Below, one piece after another: positions 44,219-50,946 of a stretch of 64,000 nucleotides of DNA. The number at the start of each line of letters is the position of its first letter. The first letter of the stretch is position 1. The stretch is taken from assembly GCF_019426345.1 (NCBI RefSeq), contig NZ_JAHLLW010000001.1, positions 62,001 through 126,000 on the forward strand, given 5' to 3'. Under the pieces are notes generated by a model. That model searched no databases and was not told the DNA's origin. It was given only the letters and a program-made list of their open reading frames with translations. The stretch is from Marinomonas lutimaris (GTDB lineage Bacteria; Pseudomonadota; Gammaproteobacteria; Pseudomonadales; Marinomonadaceae). Both the position numbers and the translations under genes were made by a program.

Positions 44219-45328
44219 TTACTCAAGCTCACGAGCATTAATAAAAGCCCGCTCAGACACTTCGTGCCATGCTCTGACTTTACTGTTGAACTCTTTGAAT
44301 GAGTTGTAGACTTTTTGGCTCATAGGATCCGCAGCTGCGACTTCATCTAGTGTCTCAGCCGAGGCTTTTTTCAATGCCACTAACACTTCTTTTGGAAATG
44401 GTTTCAAAACCACATGATGCTCATTCACTAACGTTTCTAACGCGGCGTTGTTACGCGCGGTAAACTCATCCAGCATATCGGCATTCACTTGGCGAGTCGC
44501 CGCTCGAACAATCAGTTGAAGATCGTTTGGTAAGGCTTCAAACGCTTCTTTATTGTAGATCGCTTCCATGGTTGAACCTGGCTCATGCCAACCTGGGTAG
44601 TAGTAGAATTTGGCCGCTTTGTACAAACCAAACGCTAGGTCATTGTATGGGCCAACCCATTCTGTCGCATCAATGGTGCCGGTTTGCAGTGCGGTGAAGA
44701 TCTCACTCCCTGGCAAGTTAACTGGTGTGCCACCTACCTTTTTTAATACTTCGCCACCTAAGCCAGGAAGACGCATTTTCAAGCCTTGGAAGTCAGCAAG
44801 AGAATTGATCTCTTTGTTGAACCAACCCCCCATTTGTACTCCAGTATTGCCTGCTGCCATCGGGATAAGGTTAAAAGGTGCATAGGTTTCTTCCCACAAT
44901 TTCAGGCCGCCACCATAGTGGAGCCATGAGTTCATTTCTTGTGCAGTAAAGCCAAACGGTACGGCAGAGAAAAACTGAGCCGCTGGAGCTTTGCCTTTCC
45001 AGTAGAAAGCACCACCATGACCCACTTGAGCAGTGCCACGTGATACCGCATCAAACACTTCCAACGCAGGTACTAGCTCGCCTGCAGCGTATACTTTTAC
45101 CACTAAGCGCCCATTCGACATTGCGGTAATATTTTCCGCTAAATGTTCTGCCGCTGTGCCTAAACCAGGGAAATTTTTCGGCCAAGTAGTGACCATTTTC
45201 CAATGAATGACATCCGCCGCTTTTTCCGCCTTGGCTGTTTCTTTTTCTTCTGATCCACCACAAGCCACCAAGCTTGCCGCTGTCAAACCAACCAACGCCA
45301 GTTTTCCCCACATTTTTATTATTTTCAT
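44219..45328 (-). CDS. TRAP transporter binding lipoprotein, paralogue 1 (TakP/DctP-like)
   Basis: A 369-residue solute-binding protein of the TRAP DctP superfamily, closest in pattern to the alpha-keto-acid/mannitol-type TakP group (VTTWPKNFPGLGTAAEHL, AGELVPALEVFDAVSRGTAQ, MRLPGLGGEVLKKVGG with the conserved Arg, ATEWVGPYNDLAFGL). The signal peptide ends in a lipobox SLVAC with Cys23, so the protein is probably lipid-anchored. First of three tandem paralogues on this strand. No permease genes adjoin. The nearest dctQM pair is 6 kb away on the other strand. The ligand is not known. Confidence 0.88.
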   Translation of the reverse strand: MKIIKMWGKLALVGLTAASLVACGGSEEKETAKAEKAADVIHWKMVTTWPKNFPGLGTAAEHLAENITAMSNGRLVVKVYAAGELVPALEVFDAVSRGTAQVGHGGAFYWKGKAPAAQFFSAVPFGFTAQEMNSWLHYGGGLKLWEETYAPFNLIPMAAGNTGVQMGGWFNKEINSLADFQGLKMRLPGLGGEVLKKVGGTPVNLPGSEIFTALQTGTIDATEWVGPYNDLAFGLYKAAKFYYYPGWHEPGSTMEAIYNKEAFEALPNDLQLIVRAATRQVNADMLDEFTARNNAALETLVNEHHVVLKPFPKEVLVALKKASAETLDEVAAADPMSQKVYNSFKEFNSKVRAWHEVSERAFINARELE

Positions 45329-45542
45329 TAATTATCCCTAAGAGACTAAATTACTTTATTTTTATAAAAGCTTTGCTTGATACTACGAACAAAGCAAAGG
45401 CGAGTCGACCAACCAACTCTATAGTCATAGCTTATTTGCTAAGTATTTTTAATAGTATGAATTGTAATATTAAGGCTCAAGGTTTTTTTGGTTTTATTTT
45501 TAGACAGTATTTATCAGTCGAATAAGTAAGTCCTATAAATAA

Positions 45543-45575
45543 AAAAGCTCCGTTATCATAGATAACGAAGCTTTT
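45543..45575 (-). terminator. Terminator after TRAP binding-protein gene 2
   Basis: A 15-position stem with one mismatch (AAAAGCT-C-CGTTATC with GATAACG-A-AGCTTTT, 3-nt loop), ending in a six-T run on the minus strand, 41 bp after the stop. Shows that paralogues 1 and 2 are separate transcripts. Confidence 0.88.
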
Positions 45576-45615
45576 ACTGATATTAACCAGCAATCAACAA
45601 CAGGCTTTTAAAAAA

Positions 45616-46725
45616 TTAATCGTCTGCTCGCGCATTAATATAAGCACGTTCAGAAACATCATGCCATTCACTTACTGGAGCTAAAAAGTTCTTGAACGAC
45701 TCATAGACTTTTTTACTCTCAGGGTCACCCGCAGCCACTTCGTCTAATGTCTCGTGAGAGGCTTTCTTAAGTGCCTCCAACAAGTCGCGAGGGAAAGGTT
45801 TAAGAATTACATTATGCTCATTTACCAAGGTGTGAAGCGCGGCGTTATTACGCGCGGTAAACTCATTAATCATGTCTAAATTGGCTTGTTTTACCGCAGC
45901 TCGGGCAATCGCTTGTAGGTCTTTAGGTAGAGCTTCAAAAGCCTCTTTGTTAAAGATAACTTCAACCGCAGAACCTGGCTCATGCCAGCCTGGGTAATAA
46001 TAATATTTCGCGGCTTTATATAAACCAAATGCCAGATCGTTATAAGGCCCAACCCATTCCGTCGCATCAATCGTGCCTGTTTGAAGAGCATTGAACACTT
46101 CACTACCCGGCAAATTAATTGGTGATGCACCGACTTTTTTCAGTACTTCTCCACCTAATCCAGGCATGCGCATTTTCAAGCCTTGGAAGTCAGCTAATGA
46201 ATTGATCTCTTTATTGAACCAACCGCCCATTTGTACGCCAGCGTTACCAGCTACCATTGGGATTAAGTTAAATGGCGCATAGATCTCTTCCCATAACTGT
46301 AAGCCACCGCCGTAGGCAATCCACGCGTTGAATTCTTGTGCAGTAAAGCCAAAAGGAACCGTAGAGAAAAACTGCGCTGCCGGCACTTTTCCTTTCCAGT
46401 AATAAGCAGTGCCATGGCCCATTTGCGCGGTACCACGAGATACAGCATCAAATACTTCTAATGCTGGAACAAGTTCGCCTGCAGCATAGACTTTAATATC
46501 CAAACGACCGTTGGACATCTCTTTAATATTATTCGCAAGTGCTTCTGCACCCGTTCCCATTCCTGGGGCGTTTTTTGGCCAAGTTGTCACCATTTTCCAA
46601 TGAATAACATCGATTTTTTGCTCAGTCTTTGTGGTTTCTTTTTCTTCAGACCCACCACAGGCTACTAAAGCCGTAGTAATTAAACCGACAAAAGCCACTT
46701 TTGCCCATATTTTTATTTTGTTCAT
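45616..46725 (-). CDS. TRAP transporter binding lipoprotein, paralogue 2 (TakP/DctP-like)
   Basis: A 369-residue paralogue of the genes on either side, the same length as paralogue 1. The lipobox is ALVAC with Cys23. Conserved blocks: VTTWPKNAPGMGTGAEALA, YAAGELVPALEVFDAVSRGT, MRMPGLGGEVLKKVGASPI, ATEWVGPYNDLAFGLYKAAK. Differences cluster at the first domain (NAPGM for NFPGL) and C-terminus (FLAPVSEWHDVSERAYINA). It has its own terminator and a 164-bp upstream gap that can hold a promoter. It likely serves a TRAP permease encoded elsewhere. Confidence 0.88.
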   Translation of the reverse strand: MNKIKIWAKVAFVGLITTALVACGGSEEKETTKTEQKIDVIHWKMVTTWPKNAPGMGTGAEALANNIKEMSNGRLDIKVYAAGELVPALEVFDAVSRGTAQMGHGTAYYWKGKVPAAQFFSTVPFGFTAQEFNAWIAYGGGLQLWEEIYAPFNLIPMVAGNAGVQMGGWFNKEINSLADFQGLKMRMPGLGGEVLKKVGASPINLPGSEVFNALQTGTIDATEWVGPYNDLAFGLYKAAKYYYYPGWHEPGSAVEVIFNKEAFEALPKDLQAIARAAVKQANLDMINEFTARNNAALHTLVNEHNVILKPFPRDLLEALKKASHETLDEVAAGDPESKKVYESFKNFLAPVSEWHDVSERAYINARADD

Positions 46726-46815
46726 TCACTTTATCCATTAAGAAACGAATTGCATTGATAATCATCGCTTTACCTAACACTCTGTCAATAATAGTGAGTG
46801 AAGCCAAAACGATAA

Positions 46816-46851
46816 AATAAGCCCTGTTATCAATCGACAGCAGGGCTTATT
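46816..46851 (-). terminator. Terminator after TRAP binding-protein gene 3
   Basis: An 11-bp stem (AATAAGCCCTG / CAGGGCTTATT) with a 14-nt loop, followed by TTATCG on the minus strand, 39 bp after the stop. The T-run is weak but the position matches the terminators of the other paralogues. Confidence 0.75.
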
Positions 46852-46889
46852 CGTATAGCTAGTTTTTTATGCCATAAAAAAATGACGTA

Positions 46890-48005
46890 TTAATCTGTCG
46901 CACGAGCGTTAATAAACGCACGCTCAGAAATATCATGCCACTGACTAACAGAGCTCAAGAAGCTAGTGAAAGAGTCATAGACTTTTTGGCTCATTGGATC
47001 ATTAGCAGCCACTTCTTTTAGTGTTTCATCAGACGCAACACGCAAGGCTTCCAAAAGATCTTTAGGGAATTTTTTCAAAATGACATTGTGATCGTTAACT
47101 AAAGTGGTTAACGCCGCGTCATTTCGAGCAGTGAACTCACTTAACATACCCAAATTGGCTTGTTGTGCAGCAGAACGAACAATCTCTTGTAGATCTTCAG
47201 GTAGCTTATTAAACGCATCTTTATTAATCAGCGCTTCGACAGCAGAGCCTGGCTCTTGCCAACCTGGGTAATAGTAGTATTTCGCCGCTTTGTACAAACC
47301 AAACGCTAGGTCATTGTAAGGACCTACCCATTCCGTTGCATCAATGGTTCCAGTTTGTAATGCCGTAAATATTTCGCTACCGGGAAGGTTAATAGTAACA
47401 GCACCTACTTTTTTCAGTACCTCACCACCTAAACCAGGCATACGCATTTTTAGGCCTTGGAAATCCGCTAGAGAATTGATTTCTTTATTAAACCAACCGC
47501 CCATTTGCGCACCAGTATTACCCACGGCCATTGGAATAATATTAAAGGGTGCGTAGACTTCTTCCCACAGTTTTAAGCCACCACCGTATTCAAGCCAAGC
47601 ATTGAATTCTTGTGCCGTCATACCAAAAGGCACTGATGAGAAAAACTGTACCGCAGGAGCCTTACCTTTCCAATAATAGGCCGTGCTATGACCCATTTCT
47701 GCCGTACCACGAGACACAGCATCAAACACTTCTAGTGCAGGAACCAACTCGCCAGCGGCGTAGACTTTTACATCCAAACGACCGTTAGACATTTTAGTAA
47801 TATTCTTCGCTAACTCTTCAGCACTTGTGCCCAAGCCAGGAAAGTTTTTTGGCCAAGTCGTGACCATTTTCCAGTGAATTGCTTCTACTTTCTTTTCTAC
47901 TTTTGCCGTTTCTTCCGCTTTATCTGATCCGCCACAAGCGACCAAAGACAAAGCAAACAAACTGGCAAACGCCAATTTGCCTAATACCATTAAATTACGC
48001 ATCAT
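46890..48005 (-). CDS. TRAP transporter binding lipoprotein, paralogue 3 (TakP/DctP-like)
   Basis: A 371-residue paralogue of the two genes that follow it on this strand. The lipobox is SLVAC with Cys24, then GGSDKAEETAKVEKK, a charged linker. Conserved blocks are the same: WKMVTTWPKNFPGLGTSAEEL, MRMPGLGGEVLKKVGAVTI, ATEWVGPYNDLAFGLYKAAK. Tryptophan/glutamate changes (GWQEPGS for GWHEPGS) near the ligand pocket suggest some divergence in ligand. The start could be either of two consecutive ATGs; GAGGG precedes. Confidence 0.88.
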   Translation of the reverse strand: MMRNLMVLGKLAFASLFALSLVACGGSDKAEETAKVEKKVEAIHWKMVTTWPKNFPGLGTSAEELAKNITKMSNGRLDVKVYAAGELVPALEVFDAVSRGTAEMGHSTAYYWKGKAPAVQFFSSVPFGMTAQEFNAWLEYGGGLKLWEEVYAPFNIIPMAVGNTGAQMGGWFNKEINSLADFQGLKMRMPGLGGEVLKKVGAVTINLPGSEIFTALQTGTIDATEWVGPYNDLAFGLYKAAKYYYYPGWQEPGSAVEALINKDAFNKLPEDLQEIVRSAAQQANLGMLSEFTARNDAALTTLVNDHNVILKKFPKDLLEALRVASDETLKEVAANDPMSQKVYDSFTSFLSSVSQWHDISERAFINARATD

Positions 48006-48244
48006 TTTCCCTCAGAGAGCCAGTTACTTGATTACTATCAAAACCCGTGAGTCTCAATAGAATCTATCTGTGATATGAAAATAGGCGCCATTAAAACATC
48101 CGCTAAATGTCGCCAATTTCTGTATTTTTATAATAAATCAGACAGAAAATTGCCCTTAATATGCAAGAAACATGAAAAGGGCAAAAGATGATAAGAATTG
48201 TAGGAATCTTGCTCAACTCTTTTTTACGATTTCTTACGACTAAT

Positions 48245-49312
48245 TCACTTCACGGATAAGTTTGGCGTATATCCCCAAGACATACGCTGACCACTTTCTG
48301 CCGATTGTTCCGCCAAACAGATCAAATAAATCAACTGACAAGCCTGCTCCATCGCAACCGGAGCCTCACCTTTACCCAGAATCGCATCGCGTAATTGCGC
48401 ATAAAACGCCGCATAATCGCCTTGTGTTGCAGCCTCTTGAATGCTTTCAATATCATCTTGAGAATGCGCGACAAAACGAGTGTTTTTTTGCTGGGCGGCT
48501 TTCGAAGGAAACTCATCCTGCCATGGCATTTGCCCAGCTCGCAGCGCTTCTTCTTGAGGATCTAAACCCACACACTGCCAGCTACCTTTAGTAAATCTTG
48601 CATTAAAGCGGCGCATTTCACCGGCTTCAAACGGCGTCGATGCTAAACGCACGCGTTTATCGTCGTAACCAAACTCCACTTCAAACCAGTCATGGGTTTG
48701 ACTACCGTCGCGTAACTTATCGATACTCGCATGCAACCATTTAGGCGGCCCAAATAAACTCAATGCCTGATCCAGAATATGCGGCCCTAAATCCCAAAAA
48801 ATCCCCGTACCAACACCCGGCTCTTCGCGCCAACGGGCTTGTGCCGTCGGACGAAAACGATCAAAGCGAGAATCAAAATGCTTCAACTCACCCAACTCAC
48901 CACTTTCAATTAATGTTTTAAGACGCAAAAAATCGCCATCAAAACGACGATTCTGATAAACACAAAACACCAAACCTTTTTGCTTCGCCAAGGCACACAA
49001 CGCCTCTATCTGAGATAAACGGGTGACAGAAGGTTTTTCCAACAACACATGTTTACCGTTTTCCAACGCCAGCTTTGCCTGATCAAAATGCAACATATTC
49101 GGCGTCGTAATCACCACCAAATCCACATCCGGCGCCGCAAACACAGATTCAGCAGACGACACCACCGACACATCAGGCAGAACCGCCCTAACCTCATCTG
49201 CTTTCGAGCTGCAAACATACGCCATTTCCATGCCAGGATCATTCATCACAAAAGGCGCATGAAACACCCGCCCAGACAAACCAAAACCAATCAAACCAAC
49301 ACGAATCGCCAT
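48245..49312 (-). CDS. Gfo/Idh/MocA-family NAD(P)-dependent oxidoreductase
   Basis: A 355-residue oxidoreductase. The N-terminal Rossmann motif is GLIGFGLSGRVFHAPF (residues 6-21). The catalytic-type EKP motif is in HVLLEKPSVT, and FDSRFDRFRP plus GTGIFWDLGPHILDQAL match the YdgJ/YhhX subgroup. That group acts on scyllo-inositol or related polyols, though the true substrate is unclear. It stands alone: a 239-bp gap separates it from the TRAP genes, and the toxin-antitoxin pair diverges upstream. Confidence 0.85.
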   Translation of the reverse strand: MAIRVGLIGFGLSGRVFHAPFVMNDPGMEMAYVCSSKADEVRAVLPDVSVVSSAESVFAAPDVDLVVITTPNMLHFDQAKLALENGKHVLLEKPSVTRLSQIEALCALAKQKGLVFCVYQNRRFDGDFLRLKTLIESGELGELKHFDSRFDRFRPTAQARWREEPGVGTGIFWDLGPHILDQALSLFGPPKWLHASIDKLRDGSQTHDWFEVEFGYDDKRVRLASTPFEAGEMRRFNARFTKGSWQCVGLDPQEEALRAGQMPWQDEFPSKAAQQKNTRFVAHSQDDIESIQEAATQGDYAAFYAQLRDAILGKGEAPVAMEQACQLIYLICLAEQSAESGQRMSWGYTPNLSVK

Positions 49313-49390
49313 GCCCCACTCCTTTTCAACTAAATCATTACAACTCTAAATAGTTTACAACCAATTGAAAAAATTTGCTGCAATTAAAAA

Positions 49391-49434
49391 AATACAAACT
49401 AAACTATGATGTATTACAGTGTATTTTTTGTATT
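49391..49434 (+). promoter_or_regulatory. Phased TGTATT repeats, candidate antitoxin operator
   Basis: TGTATT occurs at 49410, 49420 and 49429, about one helical turn apart, with an inverted copy AATACA(A) at 49391-49397. It lies 30-70 bp ahead of the antitoxin ATG. Ribbon-helix-helix proteins bind such short phased repeats. Confidence 0.6.
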
Positions 49435-49462
49435 ATAGATTATAAATGAGAGTATAAATGAT

Positions 49463-49732
49463 ATGAGCGTCACAACAGTAAGACTACAAGATGATACTGA
49501 GCAGCGCTTAGAGATAATTGCTAACAAACTACAACGCAGCAAAGGCTGGATAATCAATCAAGCTTTAATTGAGTATCTTGAGAAGCAGCAGCTAGAACAA
49601 GAACGTTGGCAACAAACTCTAGAAGCGATGGAATCCGCTGCACAAGGAAAAGTGGTCGCGGGCGAAGAAGTTCACGAATGGCTAAACAGCTGGGGAACAG
49701 ATAACGAACAGGACGCACCGAGGGTAAAATAA
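49463..49732 (+). CDS. Ribbon-helix-helix antitoxin (CopG/RelB-like)
   Basis: 89 residues. The N-terminal TTVRLQDDTEQRLEIIANKLQRSKGWIINQALIEYL (split here for reading: beta strand TTVRL, then two helices) is a typical ribbon-helix-helix DNA-binding fold. The C-terminal half (about 50-89) is acidic and probably wraps the toxin. It overlaps the toxin gene by one base (TAATG). Expected to neutralise the toxin and repress the operon through the phased TGTATT sites upstream. Confidence 0.88.
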   Translation: MSVTTVRLQDDTEQRLEIIANKLQRSKGWIINQALIEYLEKQQLEQERWQQTLEAMESAAQGKVVAGEEVHEWLNSWGTDNEQDAPRVK

Positions 49733-50016
49733 TGAAACTGGTTTACACGGAAGAAGCCATTAACGACTTAAAACGGTTGCGTGATTTTATAGCCAAACAT
49801 AACCCAAATGCAGCGTTACGAATAGCACAAGAACTCATTAGTAAAATAAACCTACTCGTGGATTTCCCTCATGTCGGCACTACCGTTAAATTAGCACCGT
49901 CACCAGAAACAGTTAGGGACATGATTTTTGGCAATTACATTGTGCGTTACTCAATCCACAAAGAAACAATCATAGTACTTCGTATCTGGCATGGACTTGA
50001 GGGTGAACGTAAGTGA
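49732..50016 (+). CDS. RelE/ParE-family toxin
   Basis: A 94-residue RelE/ParE-superfamily toxin: MKLVYTEEAINDLKRLRDFIAKHNPNAA at the start, FPHVGTTVKLAPSPETVRDMIFGNYIVRYSIHKETIIVLRIWHG at the end (both in pieces typical of the fold). Whether it acts on ribosome-bound mRNA (RelE) or gyrase (ParE) cannot be told from the sequence; the GNYIVRY and VLRIWHG strands fit either. Its TGA stop and the opposite-strand stop of the next gene form one TGATCA hexamer. Confidence 0.88.
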   Translation: MKLVYTEEAINDLKRLRDFIAKHNPNAALRIAQELISKINLLVDFPHVGTTVKLAPSPETVRDMIFGNYIVRYSIHKETIIVLRIWHGLEGERK

Positions 50017-50748
50017 TCACAATTCCAAACCTATAAATTGGGCATTAAGCAAATCCACTTCTTTAATTATTTTGGGAAGTAATTCAGATTGACGGTCATA
50101 TTCTCGTTCTATGAATTTCATAACTTCCATCTTTGGATAAGAGTTTCCAGAATAGACAAAAGGCTCAAAGTCCCAGCTGTAAATACCACTATCAACTTCT
50201 TTCAAGTTGTACGTTAGCTGACATGTAATATTTGACCAATGTTTCGTGTGATTTCCCCAAGCAAAAAAATATTTATAATCTTCGCTATCAGTATACTTAA
50301 TTAGCAAGTTTTTTAGAGAACTATACTTCTTACTGTCGACGAGCTTTTTTACTAAAGTTGATAAGGAAATACTACGTTGATTAAGTTTGAGTTCATTATC
50401 ATGATCAAAATCGAGGCAAAAATACACTACATGGGCTAACAAATCAGTGCCACTATGCAGGTTTCTCAAAAAGGCATTGATGTGGGCTTCACAAGCGACT
50501 TTAAAAAACTGCTCTTTCTCATCAGGGATTAGCACTCTATTGACTAATCCTCTTGCCCCAAGCCCTTCATTTTTGAATGCTTCTAAATGTTCTTGGTTAA
50601 GGCGCTTGTACTCTTTGTAGTGATAACGGCAATACATTTGATTCTGTTGAATCGAATTTAAAGGGGATATCGCTTTTCTATAGTCAGCAGTTTCGCATCG
50701 TGCTTTGATTCTTTTATCTAACGCCGACCAGTCCCAATAAGCAGCCAT
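50017..50748 (-). CDS. Conserved-looking protein with HEPN-like NxxKH motif, function unknown
   Basis: 243 residues, mostly helical, with no signal peptide or membrane segment. Near residue 166 it reads WGNHTKHW, resembling the N-x-x-K-H-type motif of Cthe_2314-like HEPN proteins, some of which are RNases in defence systems. Other helices carry EAHINAFLRNLHSGTDLLAHV. This resemblance is suggestive only. It abuts the RelE/ParE toxin gene tail to tail with zero intergenic bases. Upstream lies the attC-like palindrome. AT-rich codon use compared with uvrD hints at transfer. Confidence 0.6.
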   Translation of the reverse strand: MAAYWDWSALDKRIKARCETADYRKAISPLNSIQQNQMYCRYHYKEYKRLNQEHLEAFKNEGLGARGLVNRVLIPDEKEQFFKVACEAHINAFLRNLHSGTDLLAHVVYFCLDFDHDNELKLNQRSISLSTLVKKLVDSKKYSSLKNLLIKYTDSEDYKYFFAWGNHTKHWSNITCQLTYNLKEVDSGIYSWDFEPFVYSGNSYPKMEVMKFIEREYDRQSELLPKIIKEVDLLNAQFIGLEL

Positions 50749-50835
50749 GATATTCCTTATAAACGTTAAAATTTATCAAACAATGACATATACAAATTTC
50801 GTAATCGAAAACTCTAGCATCAAGTAAATACACAA

Positions 50836-50928
50836 TTAACGGAACAAAGGTAAGCTGAGTCTAATTCCTGCCGACGCGCTGAGCTTGCGAAGCAGGCGCA
50901 AAGGAATAAGACTCAGCGTCCTTGTTAG
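50836..50928. repeat. Long imperfect palindrome, attC-like
   Basis: Nested pairing over ~93 nt: AACAAAGG (50843-50850) with CCTTGTT (50920-50926), GCTGAGTCT (50854-50862) with AGACTCAGC (50909-50917), ATTCCT (50864-50869) with AGGAAT (50902-50907), and an inner CCTGC/GCAGG and GCTT/AAGC fold. The ends are TTAAC and GTTAG, like integron attC core ends. It lies 19 bp after the uvrD stop, so it could also act as its terminator. Confidence 0.65.
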
Positions 50929-50946
50929 CAAATATCCACACAAAAA

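Noticed and set aside
45274-45525. An 83-codon forward frame between TRAP paralogues 1 and 2
   Set aside because: It starts inside the reverse-strand signal-peptide coding region and continues into AT-rich intergenic DNA; no family resemblance.
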